Of a stretch of DNA of 64,000 nt, positions 1 to 13,032 are shown piece after piece. This stretch comes from Telopea speciosissima (Eukaryota > Streptophyta > Magnoliopsida > Proteales > Proteaceae), in NCBI RefSeq assembly GCF_018873765.1, contig NC_057919.1, forward strand, positions 68,752,984-68,816,983. The letters are read 5' to 3'. A program made the translations under genes and the position numbers. Each line of letters opens with the position of its first letter. The first letter of the stretch is position 1. Under the pieces are notes generated by a model. The model did no database searches. It had not been told where the DNA came from and worked only from the letters and a program-made list of their open reading frames with translations.

Positions 1-170
1 GTGAGATCTCGGATCTCGAGTCCAGATCTCGGGTTGACCCAAAATTGAGGCTTCGAGTTGAAAAAAAAAAAAATGCACCAACTCGGCAAGATCTCGACTA
101 GTTTCGGTTTTTCCAAGAGTCGAGTTGGTACCGAGACCCGAGTTTTATTTTCTTGAGAAAAAGATCTTCC
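1..170. repeat. CGAGATCTCG-type repeat, partial
   Basis: The first 170 bases are dense in GAGATCTCG, CCGAGAC and CTCGGCAAGATCTCG variants. This is the motif class that fills the bounded MITE at 3848-4961, so this is probably the right part of a related copy whose left end is outside the window. I could not find its right boundary. Confidence 0.4.
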
Positions 171-1161
171 CGGTCTACAAGACGCAAGGAGTCATTGGGG
201 ATCCACCAATCCCTTCACCTTGATAATACTCACAAGGCACACTCTCAAAGGAGCAAAGCAGCAGCAACAATGGCGCAAGCAAACACAAAGTTTATTTTCA
301 AATCTGAACTGTGAGGGAGCCTCCCACAATTTTATTAATTTATAATATGGCCATAGGCCTAAAACGTATTCACCCTAGGAATTTGAATCCTAGGCTGAAT
401 CCTAATTACAAACTAAAAAAACACTCCCTCTAAAAATCGTGGAGGGGTGGAATCAAAACACTTAAAGAAAGATTCCCTAACTACCAATAGGAAATAAGCA
501 CCTAACAACCAATAGGATTAATTCACTTAAATTGAACCATGGTCTGAATCGTATTGGTGGTGTGATTTTAAAAAACGTATCATATTCAAATGAAGATATG
601 CGAAGATATGCATTAAAATGGTCAAGATATGCATGGAAATACATTTTTGGAGCAAAAAATAGTATAACTAAACAATATATTACATGTATCATGATAAACA
701 CTAAAATGAAGAACAACGTATAATGAGACAGGTGTATTCAATTGAAATTCTTATCACTCTGTTTGTCCAAAGAACCAATGATGTGGATCATAGGTCCATG
801 TGTAGCCACAGGAACATGGCCCCAAAACCAGCCCAGTGTAGTTGTGGGATTCAACTGCTGTGGGAGGCAGCCTGGTCTGATGATGTGGCCTGGTTCTTGG
901 TTGGTTCGATTGACCAGATTTCTAATTTTGAGGAGCATATCATAAGGAATGAGCAAGAACATATCCAGGTTCATCCCCCTATCATCCAGCATATTTTGTG
1001 GAAGATGACCTTCAGATTTAAATAGATTTTGAGCCAGCATTTTTCCAGATTTGAAGAGGATATCATTCAGCATGTCAAGCCAATATTCTACTTACTTTAT
1101 AGGGATCAACCAGCTCTCTTTTTTGGAAGTGATTGGCCATATCGACCAACCTTATTTTAAG
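171..1161. other. no recognisable gene
   Basis: Open frames of about 100 codons occur on both strands around 723-1073, but they overlap each other, lack recognisable motifs and have no splice context. I treat them as chance or as decayed transposon sequence. The stretch probably lies in, or upstream of, a long CAP-H2 intron. Confidence 0.5.
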
Positions 1162-1834
1162 CATAGTACTATATCTCGCGATATATCGGTATCTCGGGCC
1201 TACCGAGATATCCGTTGAAATACTGCATTTTTTCTGCAATATTTCGGGAGTCCATCTCGGTGGGTATTTGGCCATATCTAGGCCTGATACTTCATAGACA
1301 CCCTTATTTAAGCTAAATAAACACATTTAAACCTTCATATTGCAAAAAAAATGAACTCAAAGTGGTGTTTTGGGTTTGCACCCTTGATTGACTGTTTATG
1401 AGTTTATGAGTTTTGACTGTTGTATAAAATAGGTAAATACATATTATTTAAGTACTAAAAGACACAATAAGAAATTTAAACAAAGTAATGAAACAAAAAT
1501 AAAGTCAAATGTAGCCTTTAGTTTACACTTTAAAGTTTAAACTCATAAAGGCATAAGTGTACAAGTCATAACTCATAAACTTCATAATAGTCAATAGTTC
1601 AATACTCAATACACAGTATTTTTACGAAATTTACCGAAATATACTGAAATGAACCGAAATTTATCGAAATATACTGCTCAATACACAGTACTTCTATGAA
1701 ATATACCGAAATATACTGAAATTTCGCCGAAATTTGAACTTTTTTCATTTTGGAAGCCCATCTCGTCTCTGTAGTATTGAAATTACCAAAATTTACCGAA
1801 ATTTCGGCGATATATCGCGAAATTTTGTACCATG
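1162..1834. mobile_element. hAT-like MITE, CGATATATCG subfamily
   Basis: The left end begins CATAGTACT followed by TCGCGATATATCGG. The right end is CGATATATCGCG followed by TTGTACCATG, so the termini form an imperfect inverted repeat of about 30 bp. The element is flanked by the same 8 bases, ATTTTAAG, at 1154-1161 and 1835-1842. An 8-bp duplication is typical of hAT transposition. The 673-bp body holds many CCGAAAT, ATTTCGG and TATATCG units near both ends and no coding frame. It shares end sequence with the copies at 3848, 8282 and 14394. Confidence 0.8.
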
Positions 1835-1842
1835 ATTTTAAG

Positions 1843-3839
1843 AGATATTTGTAGAATCAAATTCTGCCGAAGATTAGCCATCGTACAGCCTGTCTAACAG
1901 AAAACATTCTTCAGATTTTGGTGGGTCCATGGCCATTGCGTGGAGAAGCTTTTGGAGGATAATGTCAGCTTGCAATCATCCTATAGTTTAAGGAATTATA
2001 GTCTTACGTAGGGGTTTATTAGCAGTCCAATTGTTTCTATTTTTAGGTATCTCTGTTTGTGAGCTAATTAGTTGGGATTGGGTTTACTTTGTAATTGTTT
2101 TGAATTAGGAAAAGTCTATAATGCTGTACCCAATTTGAAGTTTATAAAGAAAGAAAAAAGGGCTGAAACAGCCAAGTTGAGTTGGAGGAAAGAATGAGCT
2201 TGGTTAAAGCCATTAATGGCTGTGAGAGGCAGGTACGGTGAAATGCCGTGGGTGAGAGACCCATCTCTATCCCCCTTCTTCTATCTATAAATCTTCTCTA
2301 TTTTCTTCTTTGTTTCTATTCTGGTTTTTATTTCAATTCCCTGCAAATCTGAGATCAACCGAGGTTCCAAATTACTGCTGGGATTCATTAATTTGATAGG
2401 AAATTTTATGCTACCATAGTTGCTGATTGAAGAAAGCCTCAAAATACTCTGTGGATGCTGTTCTTCATTGAAGAGTTTACGATCCTCTTGTAGAATTGGT
2501 TGCAGCCCATCCATTATACATTAACCAATACCAGCAGAGCCATTGCTAGGGAAAGCTCGACTACACTCCCCAACTTCCTTCACTACCGACCCCATATGCC
2601 TAATCTGAGGTTACCCCTTGCTGAGAAACCAGCACAAGAATCCAACCCGGGGTTCACTGATATGGGGCTTATCTGGACTTCATTTCTCCAAGGATGGGGT
2701 TTTTTACATGTAGTAATAGTTCCGATCAGTTCATCAATGGTCGGCAAGTATGATGGTTCTAATGATGATCCTGCACGTATTTTGTGTGCCAGGCCTCAAT
2801 ATTGGACTTTTTTATAAGGGAAAAAAAAAATGGAGAACCCCCCAATCAAAATATTTTCTATCTGGATTTTTCTCCATCTCAATAAGATAATCTTCCCCTA
2901 GATAATCATTAATGGGAGACTAAATTAATCCGACCTCTCACTTAAGAGTGGCAAAGAGGACACCTTTCTATATGCCATTACCAGACACCTTTATTTATGC
3001 CATTAGTTGAATAGCGAGACAAGTTCTGTTAGTGATTTAACCAAAAAAATCAAGTTCTTTGAAAATCAACCTTTTTTCAAAACTTCTCTTTCAATCTCTG
3101 ATTTTAGCCTCTTGAATGAGCAAAAGAAAGGTTTGTTAGTTGAATCTGATTCGTTTTTTGATGCTTGAATGTAGACCCCAAGTCAAAAAAGTGGAAAATA
3201 AGAGTTTGAGGGGAAGGAATGAAACTCTTGGGTGGTCATTTCTGCTTTCAGAACTTGTTTCTGAGTTCTGGAATCTGAACATGAGCTTTTAATGGCCTGC
3301 ATCACAATGTATTGCATCATATCGTGCCATATCGGTCAATATGTTAGCGATACGTACTGATACTCAATTTTTTTTTTCAACCCCTTAACTTGACGTATTG
3401 TCATGGAAGTTACCGACTGGTAATTCAATTTTGAAGCATCTGTTGGTAATGCCTTCTTTTAGCAAGAAACTGTTGGTTCACCTAAAAATGGATTTCTCTT
3501 GGAAATTTGTTCTGGAGAGAAATAGGTGAGTGAAGAAACAAGATGTGCTAAAGATACACTAGTTTTGTGCAACCTTGGTTTTGGCAAGTAAAAAAAGAAA
3601 AAATCTGAGAAACATTTGGGTTGTGGTGCCTGCTGCTGATCATTCTTACTCATGTTGGTGTTTTACAGAAGTTGATATGACAAATATAGTAGAATGACAG
3701 GCCCGGGTTTGTGTAGCTGGCCCCTAATAATTGGAATTTTATTTGCTATGAATTTCCACATTGGTAAATAATCATACCAAAAGTTATGGTCATATTTGCA
3801 TGGCTGAACACTATGAGATCTGTTCTATTTTTTCAGTAA
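1843..3839. repeat. decayed LTR-like sequence, no gene
   Basis: From about 1950 to 2520 the sequence resembles the downstream part of a plant LTR. It has a T-rich segment, a run ending in TATAAAG, and CT-rich sequence before GGTTGCAGCCC. I find no intact LTR pair, primer-binding site or gag/pol frame. The 105-codon frame at 2500-2817 has no motif I recognise. A short GATACGTACTGATAC cluster at 3311-3366 belongs to the palindromic-motif repeat class. Confidence 0.3.
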
Positions 3840-3847
3840 GATTTGTT

Positions 3848-4961
3848 CAAGGTTTTAGAACTCTGTTTTGCCCCTGCTTTCTCCAGGCCACGAAACCGAG
3901 ATATACCTAGATCTCGGCAAGATCTTGCATTTTTTCTTGTCTCAACTCAATGGTTGGTTTCAGGTGGCCATATGGCCAAGATAGGTCTTGAAACTTGACA
4001 CCCACCCTATTTTAGGCCTTCTAAACATAGTGGAAACATTAGATTTTACAAATTCAAACCCAAAATGGTACTTTGACATGGATGAGGTCTATCCTAGGCT
4101 AAGGCACACAATATTTAGAACTCATATAATTAAAGTAGAGGTGTAAAACAACTTAAATAAGCATTATGAATTCAGATACATCAAACCATAAACCATTTAA
4201 GCATTAGACATCATATTCATATTTCATAATCATACATGGTGATGGTTCGACGGTTTGTTAATAATGGTTAGAAACTTGGAAAAAGAGTTAGGGACATAGA
4301 TTAAACAAATACAAGTGTAAGTCTGTAACAAGTCCTACCATTTGAGAGTAGCTAATTGAGTTCCAAACAATGAGTATAAACCATATTTATTTCAAATTTT
4401 TTGCAAGAAAATCATTTTATTTTACAGAAAAATAAATAAATAATTTAAAAACAGAAAAATAATTCTGCCTTCATCAACCCATAGATCGGTGGACATTGTA
4501 TTACATATAATAAGTACATAATCAACAAACAAGTATTGATCTTCAATCTATGAAAAAAATTGTTTTTGAGATGAATAGTTACCTAACAGTGTTCTTGAGA
4601 AGTAAACCAACTCCCTCTCTTGACGTTGAAGCTTGAATGTTGAATCTAAAGGCTTTAATCTTCACCTGGAGGTGAGATTTGCCAAAAAAATCCACCAAAG
4701 TTGGGTTTTCCCTTCATAACAAACCAAGAGGCGAGAGGAAGCAAGATTTCGACTTTGGGGTTGAATTCTCGCCGAGAGGGTTTTTTTTTTGTAAGTTATA
4801 AATTGGTCTGGTTCGACTGAGTTGAACCGAGACCAAAATATAGGTCAAGATCTCGGCGAGATACTGAGATCTCGGCGGAGATATTGTATGTTTTTTTAAT
4901 TGCCTATGCTTTCATCTCAAGAGCTGTCGAAAGTGAGATCTCACCGAGATCTTGTACCATG
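3848..4961. mobile_element. hAT-like MITE, GAGATCTCGG subfamily
   Basis: This 1114-bp element starts CAAGGTTTTAGA and ends ATCTTGTACCATG. It is flanked by a perfect 8-bp duplication, GATTTGTT, at 3840-3847 and 4962-4969. Both ends are loaded with GAGATCTCGG, CTCGGCAAGATC and CTCGGCGAGAT units, and the middle is A/T-rich with no coding potential. Its right edge is only 41 bp from the acceptor of the first visible CAP-H2 exon (5003), so it sits at the end of that intron. An internal phrase (CACCCTATTTTAGGCC) reappears in the copy at 8282-9010. Confidence 0.85.
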
Positions 4962-5002
4962 GATTTGTTGCTGAGAATTTGGTTCTTTATTTATTGAAAC
5001 AG

Positions 5003-8000
5003 GCATCAGGATCAGCCAGAGAATACTACAGTCCAGCCTGACGGAGTTGATTCCCATACAGTTCCTGATGAGGAGAATGAATTGTTTCTGGGTTTAGATG
5101 ATGTGCAAGGTAAGTCAACTGGGTTTTGCCTATTTTTCACATAAAATTTCACCATATTGACTGGCTGATATTTGCTAATGTTTTTCAGTGGAAGCTAAGA
5201 ACTGCCTTGATGAGGGATTTAGCAATGAAAATGAATTGTTGCACAACTTTGTGAAGCCTCCTTCAAATTTAGTTGTGTTAGAAGGCGATTGTTTAGATGT
5301 GACCGGTGATGTTGGGGAATTAGAATCTTATCTGGTAAAATGTTTTCTATTTTTATTGATCCAATCATGACTTCTTTGTATTTCTTATTCTTGACTGGAT
5401 CACATTATGGTTGCAGTTAGCCACCAGTGATTTGTACCAAGATTTTCTTCTATTAGATCCTTGTGATGCTGTAGCAATTAATGATTTTTTGAAAGGGGAT
5501 CAAACTAGTAAACAACAAAATATCCCCAATAGAGGCAGCAGTTTGAAGTCGAAGGGTAGGAAAAGCTTTCAATCTCCGATTAGACAATCTGGCAGTGCAG
5601 CTCATAAGTCATCTTTTACCCAAAGTCAGGATGTAAATAATAGTCAGAATCCAGGGGTTGACGGCAATGCTGAAGTTAATTTTGACAACGTTTGGCTGGA
5701 ACCTCCTACTTGTGATGCTTCTGTTATTAATGATGAAATGGATGGTGGATATTCAAATCATATGGATGATGATGATGACGAAGACGATGATGATCCATGG
5801 AAGCCTTTGAATCCCCATGAACCTGGAAATTTGAAAATAAAACCATTTAAGAAAGGTTAGATGACCCTTCTGTTTCACTCAGTTATTATCTTGTTATTAA
5901 TTTTATAATAACTTCTGATTCTCTTTTGCGCCTTTTGAACAGTAAAAGTTGTCAGAAGGAAGGAGACAAGCTCTACCAAGATCTCTTTAACTACACAATT
6001 TCCTCTAGCAAGACTCCATGGGACCATAGATTCGGAATTTGCTGAAATTTGGGAGGCACAAATCCATACCCAAGAAAGGTTACAGGGTTCTCAATCCCCT
6101 CCACTTTATGAGAAGGTTTGTTTGCAAGACTTGTAATATTTTTCTTTATGCATTTTCTGGTTTAACACGTTGATTAATGTTAAAATTGCAGCTACGGCAA
6201 TCACTTGTTCTTGGAGGGCGAACTACCAATGCTTTTAGTAGCCCTGAGGATGAAGATGAGGATGAAAATCATGATAAACCTGATTTTGAGGAAGTTGATA
6301 TCAACATGCCTGAGACTACTTACATGGATCCAGAAATACCTTTATGTGATAAAGAGGTTCAACATATCATATTTTCTCTTTGAGATTCAGTTCATTTATC
6401 CATAAACATCTATGTTTTCAATTGGATTAATTTTTATTTGATCTATTGGCATCAGGGGGATGACGGTGTTTGTTTTGATAACAATGAAACTTATGGAGTG
6501 GAAGATTCAAATGGCCTGGAAGATCTTTGCCGCGCACACCTGGTTAGCTTAGGCTTCTCTAGATACTTATGTGTATTCATCATAATGACAATGGCAAACT
6601 TTTGGATTGTGATATTGGATCTTGTAGTTGATTGGTTCTTGCTGTTGTACGCTCTACAATGTGTTGTCTCCCCTATCACATCGCTTTCATTTTCTCTTTG
6701 AACCAAGAACTGTTTTTTTTTTTTTTTGGTTGAAAGTTAACAATCTTCCTTGGACTGTTTTGAAAGTTAACATGATAGGGTTTAGCTGGCCGATGTATGT
6801 ATTGAATATTAGTTTTTCCCATGTATGTCTATGCATGTGTACCAGTACTCTAATTATTACTGTTTACTCTCCCAACTTTGAGCAAAAAACAGACGGTTTA
6901 GATAGGAAAAATAATGAAAATGGAAGGCTCAGATCTGTCTTTTGACATCCAGAAACATCAGACACTTGTGACATCAAACATATGACATATTTTCATTGTT
7001 AGTTTCTTAATAGCTCTCCACATGTCCCAATCAGATTTCAGGATATTAGGAGCCATGCCTGTGCCCAGCTTTTATCATAAGTTTAAAACATGCTTAACCT
7101 ATGCCTTCATTAGTTTATAACTTTATATTTAGTCTAATTCTCAAAGAGATTCAAGAACACCGTCGACCATGAGCTGAAAAGTTAAGCTTCATAAAACTTC
7201 CGGCCCAAACTTTTTACTCATATTGACTTCTTTCGTTTTAACCCTTAGAAGAAGAGAGTTTGTCCATGTACGCATTTCAACTACAAATCAAATATAGAGA
7301 TTATATGGCACATACTTAGAAGCCTCACATCAAGAATTTTCATGTTGGTCCTGGCATACGTTCCATTATTGAACTGCATTAATCTCAAGAAAATGTTCAG
7401 TCTTTGGAGCAGATTGTGCTCTAATCAATATAGTCAATTCATTACCATGTGTTAGTTCCTGCTAACTTGTGCCTGATTTTGTTGGAATACCTATCTAGTA
7501 TCAAAAGCCTTATATCTTTGAATCTTCACTCAAATGGCTCTTTGTAGTATTTGTCCATGCCAACTACAATTTATTTACAAAGTTTTACCCAAGGAATGAG
7601 CAGCATGCCCGTGTTCTATTTGACATAAATATGTGTAATATATGATCTGATCATTTTTAGCTTGTGTTATAAGGCTCTAGATTTGCTGTGTCCACATCTG
7701 TGGGATGTGAGTTATGGTCCCCTCCCCTTTCTTTATACAACTTTAAATTTGATTCAGCTTTAGAGACATGATTTGTCCTTATTGTACAGGATGCTCTACT
7801 TGCTAGTATTGCAGCAACTGAACAGCAGTCTGAATTGGCTGCTCGGGTTTCCTCATGGAAACAGAGAATTGAGCAAAACTTGGAAGAGCAAGTAAGTTCC
7901 ATGCATTTTACTCTTTCTCATATTCTTGTTCTGTTACTTCAGTATTTTAGACTTTTTGATGCTTCAGTATTTCTCAAGTTGTGGGACATGTTTGACAGAA

Positions 8001-9741
8001 TTCTCATGCACCATTTGATATTCATGATTATGGTGGGAGAGTTATGGACAAACTATCCCTGGAAGCAGATGGTAGAGATGGCATGTCCTTCACGGACATT
8101 GTGAGAGGCCAAGAAAAACATGATGTTGCTAGGACGTTCTCTGCACTTTTGCAACTGGTAATCACTTCTTAATATTTGAAAATGAAACATCTGTTGTATT
8201 TTCTATATTTAGAATGCCAGCTTGTTCTTGTGGCAGTATGTGTTGGTTGCTTTAAGGGTTTCAGCTCATGGACTGGTGTCCCAAGGTTCGAGGTCTTGGT
8301 TTCGGACCTGGTTTCAGTCAGGCTTGAAATTGAGTTGTTTTTTTTTTTTTCAGCCCCTGGTTTCGGTGCCCATATGACCTAATCAAGTCCTGAAAATTGT
8401 AGGATAGCCTATTTTAGGCCCTATAAACCTAATGGAACCCTTAAATTAAAAAAAAAAGCTAACTCAAAATGGTAGTTTGACTTTTGACCTATGGTTGGTA
8501 GTCTACAATGTATATATACAGTGATATGGCCTATCTCAGACAATCTTTAGTACTAGAATGCATATAATTCAAGTAAAAAAACCTAAATAAGCATTAGGCT
8601 TGAAGATATATGAAATTATAATCCATTAAATAAATCATACATCAAACATTATTTATTACAGAGAATCAAAGGGTGACATGTATAAGACTATAAGAGTGAA
8701 CAATACAAGCAACAATGTCAGTGAGTCACCTAGTATTGAAACGAGTGCCAGGCCTGGTTGGGTGAGATTTGGGTAAAAAAATGAAGTTTTTATGTGTTTT
8801 CCTTCAAAACCCACCGAAACCACCGAGAGCAACCGAGACTGGGTATTTATAATTAATTGAATTGTAGCAGATTTCGGCGAGATGAGAAATGGGGTTGATA
8901 TTTCGACGAGATGCCGAAATCTCGGCCGAAACCATGTATAAACCTGGTATCGCATGTGGTTTCAATTCGAGCTTGGTTGATACCGAGATATCGCAAGACC
9001 TTGAGCCATGTGTCGTCCAACCCCATGTACCATTGTAGTTTGATCTGTCCTCAATTTACATTACCAATTGATAGACTTGTTGGTGAGACAAAATGATGAA
9101 TTGGTAATGGGGTGGGGATAAGATTCAGTGATTATGATTCCTCTTGCTCTAAGTTTGAACAGACAGGAAAATTGGTACTGAATGGTAGTTGATGCTTGGG
9201 ATTGTTGGAAGAACCTAAGTTGGGACTTATTTAAGATTCCCATGGTCCTGCCAGATTTCAAACCTTTTTAACCCTTTTACTTTGTAGACCTATGTGAGCA
9301 TTATGTTTTCCCCAACCTGAAAAGGTACCCATATATTTTCTCTAATGTATCATCATACCTGTTCCAACCATCAATTACATTTTGCAGGTGAACAATGGAG
9401 ATGTAGATCTCGATAGAGGTGACTATGGTGGTGAGCCTGAATGTCATACGGCTGAAAATCCATTTTATGTGCGGGTTGTTGGTCATGACAACAGAAGGGA
9501 AGAAGTGGAGCTTCGTTCATTGAAAAAGAGGGTAAGGTCTCCTTTGAAAAAAGTTCATGTCAAAAGAGATGGAGACAAACCAGCTGGAAAACAACATCCA
9601 GAATCCAGTTCATCTGCCTTGGAATTGACTTCATCGGTAAAATCTTCGGGACCAAATGAAAAGTTCTCTGTAAAGCTTGAAAAGGTCAGCAGGGTTAGAT
9701 GCACCCCTGAAGGAAAGAGAAGACGAAAACCTCGGTTTTGA
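5003..9741 (+). CDS. CAP-H2: condensin-2 complex subunit H2 (kleisin beta), 5'-partial
   Basis: Kleisin subunit of condensin II, which bridges the SMC2/SMC4 heads and recruits the HEAT subunits in chromosome compaction and organisation. The nine visible exons are 5003-5109, 5189-5334, 5417-5855, 5943-6115, 6192-6356, 6456-6542, 7790-7891, 7999-8157 and 9388-9741. All introns have GT-AG borders and all phases agree, giving 576 residues. Family hallmarks are [12 protein letters not shown] across the first junction, an acidic Asp/Glu run, [15 protein letters not shown] near visible residues 210-224, and a basic C-terminus ending KRRRKPRF. Plant CAP-H2 is about 680 residues, so roughly 110 N-terminal residues must lie in exons left of the window; I found none in 1-5002. 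The intron at 5003's left is therefore about 5 kb or longer. Two internal introns exceed 1.2 kb (6543-7789 and 8158-9387), and the latter holds a MITE. Identification is by family recognition; no interrupting stop or frameshift is seen. Confidence 0.93.
6543..7789 (+). other. CAP-H2 intron, no further feature
   Basis: A 1247-bp intron with donor CTG|GTTAGC and acceptor TTGTACAG|GAT. It is A/T-rich. I see no bounded transposon or exon-like frame in it. Confidence 0.8.
8282..9010. mobile_element. hAT-like MITE inside the last CAP-H2 intron
   Basis: A 729-bp element beginning CAAGGTTCGAGGTCTTGG and ending CTTGAGCCATG. The flanks are TGGTGTCC (8274-8281) and TGTCGTCC (9011-9018), which match at 6 of 8 positions as expected of an older insertion. 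The body has TTTCGG, CGAGATGCCGAAATCTCGG and CCGAGAC units at both ends. It shares internal phrases with 3848-4961 (CTATTTTAGGCC, AAATGGTA..TTTGAC). It lies wholly in the intron and leaves both splice sites intact. Confidence 0.75.
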
Positions 9742-10042
9742 TTGAAACAAATAACTTACAATTTATGCTGGGTGGGTAATAGGAACCAGTTATTCCTCAT
9801 AATTCAGTTGGTTGCTACCCAAAATCAGAGGCTTGGATAAAATCGTATGTTATACTGTAGTACATGTAATTAGTTTGTCATTATTTGTATTAGTGGTTGT
9901 CTTGACAGTACTAACAGTAGAATTTTGCAGGCTGTATCTTTATGTACTTTTAATTTAATCTTGACAACAACTTAGATGAGGCAGGGGAAGGGGGAGAATT
10001 TTCACAATGTACTGCTGATGGCTTTGTAACACTTTATATTTT

Positions 10043-10048
10043 AATAAA
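10043..10048 (+). terminator. candidate poly(A) signal of CAP-H2
   Basis: AATAAA lies 302 bp after the CAP-H2 stop codon, followed by a T-rich, TTTCAG-containing stretch. It is the best near-consensus plant polyadenylation element in the 3' flank. No transcript was available to confirm it. Confidence 0.4.
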
Positions 10049-12795
10049 TTTTCAGATATTCTTGTCTGGGTAAATTACACTTGGGAACTTTTCATAAATA
10101 TTCTGTTTGAGATACCCAATGTTTCATAAATGTTATGTTTTGGGTATCTTTTTTTTCATCGTATTTTCAATTTTGCCCATAGATATTATGTTTGGTTTTT
10201 CCCCCTCTTTTTATTTTGTTAGATGTGTTGCAGTACCCGCCCACAGTGGGGACAGAAAGAAAGTAGGCAGGGAGATCAAGAGTGCGAAAGACTAGGTTGC
10301 ATTCATTACTATGCAGGCTTCTCCGTTTCATCCACCAGCAGGGACAGGACAGGCCTGTCATTGTCAGTTGGTCCAAGGAGAGGTTTGTGGCTATCAATCC
10401 ATTAAAACAGGTTCTGAGCTAGGAGACTGTTGACAGCAACATCATTCAATTCGTATGTGTCAACGATCATGGTCTTTCCTGGGAACGGAAAGGGTTCTAT
10501 GAAGAATGAGTGGTTGTTCATCGTCGATCCAGTGGAAGGGTGGTAGCTGGAGGATCTATTTCCAATTACAAGTTGGGTCTTCAGATACTGGCTAGGAGGA
10601 TTGAGTAAACCCATGCATATACATGATTATTTCATCTCCTGAGTCTCTTTTTCCTTTCTGTGTATGTACTATGTATATTGAGAAGTACGGTTTTCTTTTT
10701 ATGCATTTTTTCCCTTTTCTTTTTCAACCCCCTCTACTTTCCTTCTTTATTCTGTTTCACATCCTCTTATCAGTTTGCTGAGCTTCTTTAGTCTTTACAT
10801 TCTGGTTTGACACTTGATAGTTGTTTTAGTTTCTCATAAGGCTAATAGGTAGCATCTCTTAATTTCAGTCGTTGGTTCATCAATCGTCAATCTCAACTGT
10901 TGAAGATGCAAAGTCTCATTCAACCTGATACACGATGTCACCGTGACAGCCCCGGTTAAGTTGAAATTCATCCTCTCCTAGTCCCTGGGTTTTCTCTGTT
11001 GCAGCTGGATCTTGGTGTGACTCTTCCTTTCTTGCCTCCAAGATTGTTTTAGGGAGATATTGGTCGTGAGGCAAGTCGAGTTACGTGTTTGTCTGCTCCT
11101 TCCAATCCTTTTTACAGCCTACATTATTCAAATTTGTCTCTAATTTAAGGGGAGGAATCTTGTCTTTTCTCCGAGTTCGTTTATGGTTTTGTGAATGAGG
11201 ATCCTCCAGCAAACTGAAACCCAGATTATCTTGAGCCTTGAGAGTCAAGTCTCGAAGCATTCAGGTGGATAAGTTCTTGAGTTCCTAGTTATTTGACTGA
11301 GGTAGGAGATATTTTTCCCCTTTCTATTTGTTTCATTTTTCTTTCCTCCTAGTCCTTCGGTTTCATTTGAGTTCAATATCTCTTGCCAAAGAAAGATCAG
11401 ATGGTGATTGTTACCCACTAAAATTACAAAAGAAAAATTGTGGTTGCTCCTGATCTCAAGATGAGGGATTTACCTTTCTGTTTCTTCCTCTCTTTGACTG
11501 TGCTATGGTTGACCCGAGCTTCTCTGCTAGCAGCCTCTTTGTTTTCTTTGGCTCCCTGTAACTGGTTGGCTGCATGTACAGATGACTCTTGCAGAGAAGC
11601 AGGGAAGGATAAGGGAGTCCTTCGCGGAGAAGACAAGAAAGGATGTGAGAGATATTGACAGTGAGGAGCAGCAGGAGAGAGGGTTGACTGGCCATGAAGC
11701 TCTCACCGTGATAGCCAGAATCGGTTTTTGCGTGAAAATTCATGAACGAATGAGACTAACCACATGATATATCTATGGCTATAATACAAGATATGTGACT
11801 AACTTCACCATGCTACCATGCTGCTACTGCAGAGTTGGCATTCGGGGGAGAAGGTGTGGCAGTGCTCCACTCCTTGGAGGCAGTGGATGCAACAACAACA
11901 TCTGACTCTCTCTGGCCGAAAGGCCACATCCATTTCATCGGAGGAGGCGGTGGTGGAAGTAATGGAGCGAGGTGTTTTGGAGGTGCTGGTATGGGCAAAG
12001 TGATAGATTTAATTAAATGCAGAGTGGAACCTTAATCATGGAGATCAATGGACATACATCCACAAGAACAAAGAGGGTTAGAAGCTAACATATCTGGATC
12101 TATGGTTGAAGTGGAATGGCTCCCCTTGAGTTGGTTCCCTTCATAGTTCCATCGTTTGTGCTGGTCTTATCTACCCTCTTTTCACTACTTTCAGGTTCCT
12201 CATACTCAACATTTAATAGGCCAATCTGAATTATTTATGAGTGAGGGTAAGGGTAAGGACTAACCCTATAATAAAAAATGGGACTTCCTTTCTCATTAGT
12301 TTGGCTTTTGTGTTCTGTTATTCAACTCTAGTCTGCTTTTGATCTCCTGCTGATGGCAATGCCGTAGGTGGAATTCTCATTTGGTAGTTCTTGTTTGGTG
12401 TTTTTATTTTTTTGTTTTTCCAATTTTGATTATACTATATTTCTTTTCTTTTTAATATACATGACATTTTAGCAAAAAAAAAAATGATCTAACACTACAT
12501 TAATGATCATTTATAAATATTGGATCTAGTTCACCCATCCTTAGTCAACACCTCTAAACCGGTTTTAGAAACTAAATATTAGATTATGCTATCCCACCTA
12601 AGAAGAAATCTTACACAAAATTAAAAGTTTGAATAAAAAAAATACCCCAAACATAATATATCAAATGTGAGATACCCTAGTCTGATTCAAATCGGTGAAT
12701 TCACCTGATCTGATTCTGATTCCTTGAACCATGTTGATGATCATTTTATTGCTTTAAATCGTACTCATGCTTCTTCCTTCATTCATATAGAAGAT
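10049..12795. other. intergenic, no recognisable gene
   Basis: Several open frames of 60-95 codons lie on both strands at 10107-10614 and 11424-12035. They overlap one another, lack family motifs and have no consistent splice borders. The frame at 11835-12035 reads a short Gly run (GGGGGGSNG) that is low-complexity only. Transcribed non-coding sequence is possible but nothing here proves it. Confidence 0.5.
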
Positions 12796-12807
12796 ATATA
12801 CTTCACC

Positions 12808-12843
12808 AAAAAATAAATAAATAAATAAATATATATATATATA
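12808..12843. repeat. AAAT/AT microsatellite
   Basis: Tandem AAAT units run into a TATATATA tract, downstream of the PMEI gene's 3' end. Confidence 0.8.
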
Positions 12844-13032
12844 GAAGATATGTAATTTAAAATAATGATCTCCCATTACATGTCATTCCTTACAAAGTAG
12901 GTGTGTTGAATGGCACCTTCTACATACAACACATAAAATTCTCGGAAACATTGAGAATTGAAGTTCCAAAAAAAAAATGAGTGTACAATAGAGGGAGCAG
13001 AGTTTTTAATTTTTTGGTAGAAAAATAAGAAA

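Noticed and set aside
723..1073. 100-111-codon frames on both strands
   Set aside because: They are mutual shadows with no conserved motif, and both ends run into repeats.
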